This document shows, in pieces, positions 9,046-17,676 of a DNA stretch of 40,243 nucleotides. The DNA is from Desulfobacula sp964636495. Its GTDB lineage: Bacteria > Desulfobacterota > Desulfobacteria > Desulfobacterales > Desulfobacteraceae. How positions within the stretch are numbered: the first letter of the stretch is position 1; each line of letters begins with the position of its first letter. Position numbers and translations under genes: made by a program. Location of the stretch: contig CAZWSL010000031.1 in NCBI GenBank assembly GCA_964636495.1, positions 1-40,243 on the forward strand. The letters are read 5' to 3'. Below the pieces are notes generated by a model that saw only the letters and a program-made list of their open reading frames with translations, made no database searches and was not told the DNA's origin.

Positions 9046-10788
9046 ATGATATTACCCGACAGTGATCAGATTATTGAAAACTGCGCCCATGGTGTGATCA
9101 GTACAGATGAACAGGGAAATATACTGCATATCAATCAGAAAGCAAGAGAGATAATAAAGTGCAGGAGGCCCATTCAGAAAGGTTCCCATATCAGAGATAT
9201 ACTGCCTATAACCGGTAAACTGATAATAGATGCCATCAAAAACAGGAAACCATATTTCGGCCATCAGATTGATGGAAAACAGGAGAATCTAATTGTCAGC
9301 ATAAATGTGATTGAGCAGGATAATCTGGTTGCCGGAGCTGTATGCAGTTTTGTGGATATGAACGAATTCAAATCAGTTGCCCATAAACTGGACTTCATTG
9401 ATCTGATGGATAAGAAATTTGAAACTGTATTTGAAGCGTCAGTTGATGGTATCTGGCTGGCAGATGGAGAAGGACGGGTCATAAAGATTAATAAGGCAAG
9501 CGAACATATCATGGGAAAACCCCGCTCTGAAATTGTGGGGAAAAAAGTATCTGAAGTGGTTGAAAGCGGTTTTTTTAATACATATTTAACCGATGAGGTG
9601 ATCCGGACGAAAAGAAAGATATCCCAGATGCAGACCGCAACAATAACAGGAAAACAAGTCCTCTGTACCGGTATCCCTGTGCTGGATAAAAAAGGAGATG
9701 TATCCCTGGTGGTTATCAATGAACGGGATATCTCCCAGCTGATAAATGTTCAGGAGCAGCTGGAAAATGTCCGCCAGGAGAAGGACCGGTATCTGGAAGA
9801 GCTGAAAACCCTGACAATGAAAGAGATTCAGGAGAGTCAGATTGTAGCGGTCAATGATAAAATCCAACATACCCTCCAGATGGCGGTAAAATTTGGTCAG
9901 ATGAATGTGTCTGATATACTGATACAGGGTGAATCCGGTACAGGCAAAGGGCTGACAGCCAAATTGATCCATAACAGCGGGATCAGATCTTCAAGACCGT
10001 TTATTCAGATTAACTGTGCCGCCATACCGGAGTCAGTCCTTGAAGCAGAGCTTTTTGGATATGAAAAGGGTGCCTTTACAGGGGCAAAGGATACAGGAAA
10101 ACCCGGACTGATAGAGCTGGCCAAAGAAGGAACCCTGTTTCTGGATGAGATTGGAGATCTGCCGTTGTCAGGTCAGGCAAAACTGCTCAAGTATCTGGAT
10201 GATCATGAAGTTATGCGGGTGGGAAGTACGAAATCACGCTATATTGACAGTATCGTCATTGCGGCAACCAACCAGGATCTTGAAAAACTGGTAAAAGAAA
10301 AAAAATTCCGGCCGGATCTGCTGTTCCGCCTGAACTCCATATCCATAACGCTCCCGCCGCTCAGGGAGAGAACTGAAGACCTGTTTGAACTCACGTATCA
10401 ATTTTTAAACGGATACAACAGAAAGTATAAATTCAGGAAAAAGATAAATCCTCTGACCATTGCCATGATGCAGAGTTATGCTTTCCCGGGAAATATCCGT
10501 GAACTGAAAAATCTGATTAAAAAGGGAGTTGTCATGAGCATGGGCAATTCTATTGACCGGGTGATAATAGAGAGCATTGGAAAGGAATTTGTCCCGGAAT
10601 ATGCAGATTCGTTTTCAGATAGTGATCAGATACAGAGTCTTGAAGATATTACAGATGCCTTTGAAAAAGAGATTATCAAGCATGCACTGAAAAAATATAA
10701 CTCCACCCGGGAACTTGCAAAATTTTTTGGTATCAGCCAGCCTACCATTGTGCGGAAATTAAAAAAACACACACTCTCAACCCGTTAG
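9046..10788 (+). CDS. Sigma-54 dependent transcriptional activator with two PAS domains
   Basis: A 580-residue bacterial enhancer-binding protein. PAS domains at about 8-110 and 125-235 should sense a small molecule or redox state. A short coiled linker precedes the AAA+ sigma-54 interaction domain, with Walker A GESGTGKG (295-302), the sigma-54 contact loop GAFTGA (342-347) and Walker B TLFLDEIGD. The C-terminal Fis-type helix-turn-helix includes TRELAKFFGISQPTIVRKL. There is no receiver domain, so control is by direct sensing. GAGGTGATG lies before the ATG. Four TGG..GC type -24/-12 elements occur in this island (8929, 12607, 23967 minus, 24242), making this the likely regulator of both AOR operons and the second MttB gene. 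Confidence 0.92.
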   Translation: MILPDSDQIIENCAHGVISTDEQGNILHINQKAREIIKCRRPIQKGSHIRDILPITGKLIIDAIKNRKPYFGHQIDGKQENLIVSINVIEQDNLVAGAVCSFVDMNEFKSVAHKLDFIDLMDKKFETVFEASVDGIWLADGEGRVIKINKASEHIMGKPRSEIVGKKVSEVVESGFFNTYLTDEVIRTKRKISQMQTATITGKQVLCTGIPVLDKKGDVSLVVINERDISQLINVQEQLENVRQEKDRYLEELKTLTMKEIQESQIVAVNDKIQHTLQMAVKFGQMNVSDILIQGESGTGKGLTAKLIHNSGIRSSRPFIQINCAAIPESVLEAELFGYEKGAFTGAKDTGKPGLIELAKEGTLFLDEIGDLPLSGQAKLLKYLDDHEVMRVGSTKSRYIDSIVIAATNQDLEKLVKEKKFRPDLLFRLNSISITLPPLRERTEDLFELTYQFLNGYNRKYKFRKKINPLTIAMMQSYAFPGNIRELKNLIKKGVVMSMGNSIDRVIIESIGKEFVPEYADSFSDSDQIQSLEDITDAFEKEIIKHALKKYNSTRELAKFFGISQPTIVRKLKKHTLSTR

Positions 10789-11082
10789 CAGCCTTATTAC
10801 TGCTGGATTGATTCAATTATCCAGTGCTGCAATCATGATCTATCCAGAATAGAATCTGATAACGCTCCTGGGTTAATCTGTTTTTATTGTTCAGGTTATA
10901 ACAGTGGAAGCTCTCAGACTCCAGTATCTGACAATTTCTGGAGTTGATATTTTTCTTGACAGAAAGCAAGTTTGTATTCTATTCAAAAGTAAGATCATTC
11001 AAAATGGATCAAACACTGTAATTACCCGAAGAATTGTCATACATATGCCCAGCAAGACAATCGTGTGCAAAAGGAGAAAAAA

Positions 11083-12390
11083 GTGTCAAGCCGTCTGCAG
11101 AATATCAAAAAAGATTTCAGCAAACTGTTCAGGGGACGTAAAGGAGATCTGATATACGGTCTGCGTGAACAGCGTACCAGGTACATAGATCATTATAATC
11201 AACAAAACAAGAAAAGACAGACTGGCCTGAAACTCAAGCATGATAATGACTGGTGGGCTATAGACCAGTATAACAACACCTATGGAATTCAAGTGCTGCT
11301 GGATCAGGCTATTTTGGATAATATTGTACAGGAAGATACTGTTTCCAGAACCATCGGCACGGTTCAGGGTAAAGTCCGTCACACAGAATTTCTGCAAAAA
11401 ATGCTCAAAACGAAACGGCGTAATCCATATGAAACATTGGAACGCTTTGAACACGACGGTGATGCCATGATTCTGTATGAAGGAACAATATATGATGAAG
11501 AAGAACCCATGATGACAAAAAAAGGGAAGGCAATGTCGGATCGTTCCATCCGCCGTGCCTGCAAGTTCGGTCTCGAATATGTGGCCAATGTGCATGCCCA
11601 GCACGGTTCTCGGATTCATTTTATTCTGGACGGCCTTGATATGGATAACGTTATTAAAAAACGCAAAGTAACGCTCCGCAATAAAAGATCCAATCATATC
11701 CAGCGGGTATTTGTACCCATAACCTATTCTGAACTGAGAAATGTATACCGTAAATGGCCCACATCAGATTTTAATGAAACAATATATTTTTATGACAATT
11801 TTAAGCACGTGAAGGCTCCCTGGGAACAGAATCCTTCTGCCTGGAAAAAATATTCAATCACGAGAATGGCTAAATATCGCACCACACTGGAAAAGCTGCT
11901 CAAGGATGATGACTATTACTGCTACCGGATGGAAATCCAGGAACTGCTTGCTGCAGCCAATCTTGCTGAAAAGGGTGGTCAGCTTACCAAATCCACTAAT
12001 TTGTTAAAAACATCTGTTGACCTTCTCAAGGATTATGGCAACGGCACCCTTACCGCAACCCAGATCAGAAGGGTGAAAAACCTGAGCGGGAAAAGAATCA
12101 ATATTCATCTCAAACGGGCCATTAAAAAATACGATAAAAAGCGTTTCACCCGGAAAAGCAAGGCTTCAAAAGAAGCCTGCACCATTCTAAAGTTGTTGCT
12201 GCGCAGGGGCAACAGCATGCATATACTCAACGCACTGCACCACTACCTGGAGATAGCGCCGAGCACCATGCAATCCGGTAATGTAATAATGGGAGCTTCG
12301 ATCTCCCATACCGGCCGGCTGCACCGCGTGCTCGAGGCGGAATATCTGCACTACCGTTACAATATTATTAACGGTATGTTCAATATGTAA
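11083..12390 (+). CDS. Protein of unknown function, basic, 435 residues
   Basis: No family is recognised. The product is soluble-looking and strongly basic, rich in Lys, Arg, Tyr and Asn, without signal peptide or membrane segment. A GTG at 11065 opens the frame, but the AAGGAG at 11071-11076 sits six bases before the GTG at 11083, which is the better start. Features: a charged N-terminal 60 residues, a central part with HFILDGLDMDNVI (about residues 180-192), and a Lys/Arg-rich helical C-terminal part ending in an H-rich segment (HHYLEIAP). It stands alone between the sigma-54 activator and the racemase operon. Its function and relation to the metabolic genes are unknown; an imported nuclease, effector or toxin-like role is possible but not shown. 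Confidence 0.75.
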   Translation: MSSRLQNIKKDFSKLFRGRKGDLIYGLREQRTRYIDHYNQQNKKRQTGLKLKHDNDWWAIDQYNNTYGIQVLLDQAILDNIVQEDTVSRTIGTVQGKVRHTEFLQKMLKTKRRNPYETLERFEHDGDAMILYEGTIYDEEEPMMTKKGKAMSDRSIRRACKFGLEYVANVHAQHGSRIHFILDGLDMDNVIKKRKVTLRNKRSNHIQRVFVPITYSELRNVYRKWPTSDFNETIYFYDNFKHVKAPWEQNPSAWKKYSITRMAKYRTTLEKLLKDDDYYCYRMEIQELLAAANLAEKGGQLTKSTNLLKTSVDLLKDYGNGTLTATQIRRVKNLSGKRINIHLKRAIKKYDKKRFTRKSKASKEACTILKLLLRRGNSMHILNALHHYLEIAPSTMQSGNVIMGASISHTGRLHRVLEAEYLHYRYNIINGMFNM

Positions 12391-12606
12391 TCTATATTTT
12401 AAACCGGTTAATACCATAGGGCTATAAAAGCGATTCAATTTTGAATCAACAGCAGCGTTATCTTTTCAATTTTATTCCATAACACGAGATTTCTGCAAGA
12501 TGTTAAATGATTTTTTCTCTTTCAAGCCTCTTGTCCTGCAGTTATGAGTGTCACACGTATTGAAATTTCCACGATAAGGAGAATAAAAAATATTGGATGT
12601 TAATGG
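12391..12606. other. Leader region with a palindrome, candidate enhancer site
   Basis: This gene-free stretch precedes the sigma-54 promoter of the racemase/AOR operon. It holds a palindrome GATTCAA-TT-TTGAATC at 12432-12447, about 185-200 bases before the expected transcription start, a typical distance for an activator-binding site. Similar ATTCAATTTTG strings occur at 24030-24040 between the other two sigma-54 promoters. No other feature was found. Confidence 0.35.
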
Positions 12607-12622
12607 TGGTGCGTTTTTTGCT
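12607..12622 (+). promoter_or_regulatory. Sigma-54 promoter of the racemase-ALDH-AOR operon
   Basis: TGGTGCGTTTTTTGCT fits TGGCACG-N4-TTGCW with GG and GC twelve bases apart and a T-rich spacer. Transcription would begin near 12633, about 90 bases before the first gene. The activator at 9046 lies upstream. Confidence 0.65.
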
Positions 12623-12723
12623 GTCTTTTAACTGTGAATTTAAAATCATATTTTAAGCCGGAAATATTCAGGTCAACGGGAAAATAGAAACAGTTGGAAC
12701 ACAATTAAAGGAGAGCTTCTGTT

Positions 12724-13458
12724 ATGATTTATAAAGCCAGTAAAGGCCAGACAAGCTATGGTGAAGCCATCGGCATTATTCTGATGGAAAGTTTTATGCC
12801 TTTTCCACCAGGATGCCCGGGAAATGCAACAACATTTGACTATCCTGTCAGATATGAAATCGTTAAAGGGGCCAGCATGGAAAGACTTGTCTACAAGGGA
12901 GATCCGGAACTGGTGCAGCCTTTTATTGATGCAGGATGGCGGCTGATCAATGAAGGGGTGAAGGCAGTGACAGGCAATTGCGGATTCATGGTATTGTACC
13001 ACGATATCCTTGCAGAGGAGTTTCCTGTACCAACCTTCATGTCCAGTCTGCTCCAGCTGCCGTTCATATCCAGTATGCTTAAACCCGGGGAAAAAATAGG
13101 CATTGTAACAGCTAACAGTGACACATTGACAGACAGACACCTCAAGATTGCAACCAGGGGAATTGAAGTTCCCATTGCTGTCACAGGCATGCAGAAACAA
13201 CCCCATTTCTATGACGCCATCCATGCGGAAAAAGGGTATCTTGATTTTGACAAGGTGGAAGCTGAAGTGGTTGAAGTAACCGGAAATCTGATTGAGGAAC
13301 ATCCCCGGATCAGGGCCATTCTCTTTGAATGTACAGATCTTCCTCCCTATGCGGCTGCAGTTCAGGAAGCCTTTCATCTTCCTGTGTATGACTTTTCAAC
13401 CATGATCAACTACGTATATTCAGCCACTGTCAGAAAGCGGTTCTGCGGCTATACCTGA
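12724..13458 (+). CDS. Asp/Glu/hydantoin racemase superfamily protein
   Basis: A 244-residue protein of the Asp/Glu racemase superfamily, which includes maleate isomerase and arylmalonate decarboxylase. These enzymes use two opposed cysteines for proton transfer. Both are visible: one in TGNCGF (about residue 84) and one in FECTDLPPY (about residue 203). Reaction and substrate cannot be fixed; racemisation of an amino acid, isomerisation or decarboxylation are all possible. The start ATG follows AAAGGAG. It is the first gene after the sigma-54 promoter and precedes the ALDH homologue by 156 bases, so it probably prepares the carbon skeleton for the downstream oxidoreductases. Confidence 0.82.
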   Translation: MIYKASKGQTSYGEAIGIILMESFMPFPPGCPGNATTFDYPVRYEIVKGASMERLVYKGDPELVQPFIDAGWRLINEGVKAVTGNCGFMVLYHDILAEEFPVPTFMSSLLQLPFISSMLKPGEKIGIVTANSDTLTDRHLKIATRGIEVPIAVTGMQKQPHFYDAIHAEKGYLDFDKVEAEVVEVTGNLIEEHPRIRAILFECTDLPPYAAAVQEAFHLPVYDFSTMINYVYSATVRKRFCGYT

Positions 13459-13614
13459 TGATCTTTTATCATCTGACTTCCATCTGGCAGGCCTGATTTT
13501 CGTTTTAAGTGTCATGGGCCAGAGGTTGATACATGTACAGAGTAAATTACACAATTTCATGTAATATTTTAACAGTGACCATATAATCCATATTTATTTT
13601 ATAAGGAGAAAAAA

Positions 13615-15066
13615 ATGATTAAAAAGAAAATACTGATCAATGGTGAGTGGCAGGAAGCCCAGAATGGCGAACGATATGAAGTGATCTCTCCAGGTGACGG
13701 GTCTGTTGTGGGAAGTGTACCCAGCTGTTCCAGGGAGGATGTCCAGAAAGCAGTTGCCGCAGCAGTGGAAGGCAGGAAAGCCTTAAAGAAGATGTCCCTG
13801 TTAAAAAGGATTGAACTTCTCCATAAAGCTGTTGAAATTGCCGGCAGAAAGGATAAGGAAACGTGTGAGATCATGTGCAGGGAGTCGGGAAAGCCTTTGA
13901 TGCAGTCAATAGCAGAAGCCAGCCCGCTCAATGGTTACAGCTGGAGCAATTTCCATGTGGCAGTGAATAATGTGAAAAGTTTCAGGGGCATGTCCCTTCC
14001 CAATGTGACGGAAGATAATAATAATAAAAGAATTCTTCAAACCTATGAGCCTGTTGGTGTTGTAGCCAATATTTCCACCTACAGTTATCCTTCTGAAATG
14101 CCCAACTGCACCATTCCCTATGCGCTGGCCCTTGGAAATGCTGTCATTGTAAAGCCCTCAACCGGTACCCCTTTAAGTGCAATTCTGATTGCAGAAGCAC
14201 TGCATGAGGCAGGTTTCCCTGCAGGTGCCATTAATGTGGTTACAGGAGCCGGAAGTGTGGTGGGTGATGAACTGGTGGTGAATCCGGGTGTCCAGGCGAT
14301 CAATTCTTTTACCAGCGAAGCCACCTGTGAAATGATAACACGTCGTAAAGGTATGAAAAGGCACCTGGCAGCTGTAGTCTCCAACAACCCTTTTATTGTC
14401 ATGGATGATGCCAATATTGAAGAAGCTGTCCTTTCGGCTGCCCAGGGTGCATATGCACACAATGGGCTCTCACCCATATCCACACGCAGGATACTGCTTC
14501 ACAAAGATATCTGTAAAGAATTCCTTGAAAAATTTGTTGCCCATACCAAAGGTCTCAAAACCGGCGATCCCATGGATGAGAAAACCGATATAGGCCCGAT
14601 AAATAATAAGATCATACTGGAAAAGACCCTTGAAAATATAGCAGATGCAAAGGAAAAAGGGGGGAAGTTCCTTACCGGTGGAGAAATCAATGGTCTCTAT
14701 CTTGAACCCACCATTATTGATAACGCCAGTCAGGATATGCTGGTCACCAATGAACCCACCATGGGACCTGTAGTGCCTGTCATGACCTTTGATAATGTTG
14801 AGCAGGCTGTTGAAATGGCAAATGCAACCCGGTTCGGTTTTCAGGTGGGAGCATTTACAAGCAGCCTTTCCAATGCATATTTCCTCTCTGAGAATATTGA
14901 AGCAGGTGCAGTGTACATAAACGAAGCCACCTCCTGCTGGGATGAGATGGCACCCTTTGGCGGTGTGAAACAGAGCGGTAAAGGCAGAATGCTGTCAGAC
15001 TGGATCTTTAATGAATTGAGCCATGTGAAAATGACTCTCTTTGATCTGGGAAAAGTGAAAAAATAG
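13615..15066 (+). CDS. Aldehyde dehydrogenase superfamily protein lacking catalytic residues
   Basis: A full-length (483 residues) ALDH-fold protein with the NAD-site lysine in VIVKPSTGTP (Lys180) and the closing GVKQSGKGRM motif. The catalytic positions have changed, by my manual alignment with ordinary ALDHs. The nucleophile region (normally GQ-x-C-T) reads NGLSPIST, putting Pro287 in place of Cys. The general-base segment ELGGK reads AVVSN, with Ala253 for Glu. The oxyanion Asn of the PWNxP motif is Ser157 (STYSYP). The EIFGP motif reads PTMGP. The frame is intact and codon use looks like its neighbours, so this is not a decayed gene but a divergent or non-catalytic member. It may bind the nucleotide or aldehyde for the AOR encoded 12 bases downstream, or perform a different reaction. 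Confidence 0.85.
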   Translation: MIKKKILINGEWQEAQNGERYEVISPGDGSVVGSVPSCSREDVQKAVAAAVEGRKALKKMSLLKRIELLHKAVEIAGRKDKETCEIMCRESGKPLMQSIAEASPLNGYSWSNFHVAVNNVKSFRGMSLPNVTEDNNNKRILQTYEPVGVVANISTYSYPSEMPNCTIPYALALGNAVIVKPSTGTPLSAILIAEALHEAGFPAGAINVVTGAGSVVGDELVVNPGVQAINSFTSEATCEMITRRKGMKRHLAAVVSNNPFIVMDDANIEEAVLSAAQGAYAHNGLSPISTRRILLHKDICKEFLEKFVAHTKGLKTGDPMDEKTDIGPINNKIILEKTLENIADAKEKGGKFLTGGEINGLYLEPTIIDNASQDMLVTNEPTMGPVVPVMTFDNVEQAVEMANATRFGFQVGAFTSSLSNAYFLSENIEAGAVYINEATSCWDEMAPFGGVKQSGKGRMLSDWIFNELSHVKMTLFDLGKVKK

Positions 15067-15078
15067 ATAAGGATATAT

Positions 15079-17016
15079 ATGATGGGGAATTTATATGGTG
15101 GATCACTTCTGAGAGTGAACTTGAGTACAGAAGAGATTAAAAAGACCCCTACCTCAGCCTATTCAGATCTCTGGCTGGGGGGGAGGGGATTCAACACAAG
15201 GATTCTTTATGAAGAGACGGATCAGGAAACAGATCCGCTGGGTCCTGAAAATGTAATTATTTTCAGTACAGGACCTTTTACAGGCACCATGGTGCCGGGA
15301 TCAGGACGGGTGGAAATTGCATCAAAATCACCGGTCAGCAATATCCAGGGGATGTCCAATATGGGCGGATACTGGGGGCCGGAACTGAAATACTCAGGTT
15401 TTGACAGTGTGATCGTTAAAGGCTGCGCAGACAGACTGGTCTACATTTCAATCAATAATGATCATGTGGAAATCCTGGATGCTTCCCATCTGGTGGGAAA
15501 AGACACCTGCCAGACCCAGGATGCCATCCGGGAAGAACTCAATGATCCGGAAACAGAGGTGCTCTGTATCGGGCCTGCCGGTGAAAACAGGGTTGCCTAT
15601 GCCTCTGTCCATACCCGGGTGGGAAATGCTGCCGGCCGGACCGGTATGGGAACCGTTATGGGGGCAAAGAACCTTAAAGCCATTGCAGTCAGGGGAACCA
15701 GAGGAGTTCAGGTAGATGATCCAGACCTGTTCCTTGAGCTCTGCCTGGAGGCGATGGCAGTCCAGAAACCCTTGATTGACATGGCAAAAACCACAGATCT
15801 GCTGGCCAATGATCCACCTACATGGGCTCTGGTCCTGGGTAATTATGAAGCGACGGAGTGGGTAAAGCAGAAAGAGCTCAGAGGGGGTCACAAGCCCTAC
15901 TGGGAGAGAAATAAAAATCAGCAGGGTCATGGCATTACAGGCTGTTTCAACTGCCAGGTCCGGTGTATGGACTACTATGATCATCCCCTTGAAGGTCCCA
16001 TGGTAGCATCCTGAAATTGCTATGCATCCACGTGCTGGGTGCTCAAAAATGCAGATATGGAAACCTGGTATACTCTGGTTTCTGTATGTCAGCGTCAGGG
16101 GATTGATGTCATGTCGGCAGCAAGGATGATTGCCTGGGCAACAGACCTGTATGAAAAAGGCGTGATTAACCAGAGTGATACCAGCGGTATTGAATTGACC
16201 TGGGGAAATCGTAAAGCCGTACAGAAGATTATCAGACTCATTGCAGCCAACAGGGAATTTGGTGCAGTGCTGGCCGGCAATGTGGAGCAGGCCGCAGCCA
16301 GGATCGGTAAAGGGGTTGAACCGGCTCTGAATATCAAAGGTGTTCCACTGGGGGGTACCAATGTGATGAATTTCAGGGCAAGAACCGTAGGGGCCATGAT
16401 CAATCCCAGGGGAAGTGATGAATACCGCGGCCGAATGGGATCTTTTGACAACCTGGGCACAGGCAAGGACACCGGCATGACCGGTATGGCTGTTCCTGAC
16501 TCATGGGAGGCTGAAACTGCAAGTGCCATTGTGGAAAAAGCAAAGGAGAAGGCAGGTATTGACCGGCCTCTGAATCAGCATGACACAATCGGCAGGGGTG
16601 AAGTGGCTGCCCTTGCAAACCAGTATTCCATTGTGAGCGATGCCCTTGGCCAGTGCAAGTGGAATACCCTTTTTCTCAATATGGGCGTCAGTATTGAGTT
16701 CCAGGCAAAAGCTCTTTCTGCAGGATTGGGAAAAACCATTACCATTGATGATCTTTTAGAAACCGCCTCCAGGATATCTGCCCAGGAGAGATGTTTTGCC
16801 ATCCAGAACGGTGTAACAGAAAAAGATGATACAATTCCCACACATCTGATCAATTATCAGATGCCCGGAACCTGGCCCGAGGATAAGGTAACCTCTGATG
16901 AAATAAATATGATGAGAGAAAATTTCTACCAGGCAATGGGGTGGGATCAAAAGAGAGGCATCCCCACAGATGGGACATTGAAAATGTTAAAACTGGAAGA
17001 TCTGATCTCTGGTTAA
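15079..17016 (+). CDS. Aldehyde ferredoxin oxidoreductase family tungsto-enzyme, probable selenoprotein (Sec312)
   Basis: A 645-residue AOR/BamB-family protein, read through an in-frame TGA at 16012-16014. Both halves are in the same frame and together give the normal family length and order. The N-terminal AOR domain with LGGRGFNTRIL and GAKNLKAIAVRG (pterin-binding region) comes first. The [4Fe-4S] ligands Cys289, Cys292, Cys296 (CFNCQVRC) follow, with the fourth, Cys526 (ALGQCKW), in the second half. The TGA is codon 312, sixteen residues after Cys296. That is the segment giving the active-site Glu313 in Pyrococcus AOR and, as I recall, the tungsten ligand Cys322 in benzoyl-CoA reductase BamB. 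A SECIS-like hairpin follows directly. The enzyme would oxidise or reduce a low-potential substrate at a W(Mo)-bispterin. The alternative is a nonsense mutation or sequencing error; intact downstream coding argues against it. Confidence 0.8.
16012..16042 (+). promoter_or_regulatory. UGA selenocysteine codon with SECIS-like hairpin
   Basis: TGA at 16012-16014 is followed by GCATCCA (16024-16030), loop CGTGC (16031-16035) and TGGGTGC (16036-16042): seven base pairs with one G-U. The apical loop is 5 nt, starts 16 nt after the TGA and has G as its second base. These values meet the published bacterial SECIS model (UGA-to-loop distance about 16-37 nt, G among the first two loop bases). Confidence 0.75.
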
Positions 17017-17074
17017 AATGTTCTGGTTTCTGTACGGTATTATTTGATTATGGTTAAAGGAGAATTGACATAAA

Positions 17075-17584
17075 ATGGGAAACATTATCCTCATTCATGC
17101 AGACAGGTGCAGCGGATGCCAGATGTGTGAAGTCGGCTGCTCACTGAGAAATATGAAGGAGATTAACCCGGAGCGGTCGCGCATCCGGATGATAAAAAAT
17201 GAAACCAATGGTCAGTATCAGTTTGTGCCGTCAACCTGCATGCAGTGTGAAACATCCATGTGTGAGCTGGTCTGTCCGGTAAAGGCAGTGTCCCGGCATC
17301 CTGACACCAGTGCCAGGATAGTTGATGAAACCAGGTGCATCGGCTGCAGTTCCTGCAGCTATGCCTGCCCTTTTGGAGCCTGTTTTGTAGACCGGACAAT
17401 TGGAAAGTCAGTGGTGTGCAGCCAGTGTGATGGTGATCCCACCTGTGTAAAGGTGTGTCCGTCAGGCGCACTTGAATATGTGCCTCTGGACCATGTGAAT
17501 GTTGCATTGAAAAGGGCTGCTGCAAAAAGAATTGCAGATGCATATGCCGTGGCTTTACAGACTAATAATCCGGCTTCATGTTGA
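17075..17584 (+). CDS. Four-cluster [4Fe-4S] ferredoxin-type electron transfer protein (AOR partner)
   Basis: A 169-residue HycB/DmsB-type iron-sulfur protein with sixteen ligand cysteines in four groups: Cys12-Cys22 (CSGCQMCEVGC), a CMQCETSMCELVCP group, a CIGCSSCSYACP group and a CSQCDGDPTCVKVCP group. It should carry electrons one at a time between the AOR encoded 58 bases upstream and the membrane protein encoded downstream. No Tat or Sec signal is present, so it acts in the cytoplasm. It is a paralogue of the minus-strand protein at 23385-23879 that sits beside the second AOR, meaning each AOR has its own dedicated Fe-S partner. AAAGGAG lies about 13 bases before the ATG. Confidence 0.9.
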   Translation: MGNIILIHADRCSGCQMCEVGCSLRNMKEINPERSRIRMIKNETNGQYQFVPSTCMQCETSMCELVCPVKAVSRHPDTSARIVDETRCIGCSSCSYACPFGACFVDRTIGKSVVCSQCDGDPTCVKVCPSGALEYVPLDHVNVALKRAAAKRIADAYAVALQTNNPASC

Positions 17585-17676
17585 TGGAGAGTCCAGTATC
17601 TGCAGTGTTTATATTTTAAATAGTGATAATCCCGCTCACAAAAGAGGCAGGTGCATTTTAAATCATTCTGCAAGGC

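Noticed and set aside
10801..10826. Hairpin CTGGAT/ATCCAG after the sigma-54 activator gene as a terminator
   Set aside because: Only six base pairs and no T tract; it may equally be a chance repeat or half of an activator site.
12673..13377. Minus-strand open frame of 234 codons
   Set aside because: It is the reverse-frame shadow of the racemase-like gene and has no own ribosome-binding site or family features.
16012..16014. TGA read as a nonsense mutation making the AOR gene a pseudogene of two pieces
   Set aside because: Both halves are in one frame, carry complementary cluster ligands, and a hairpin meeting the bacterial SECIS rules follows immediately; selenocysteine explains more.
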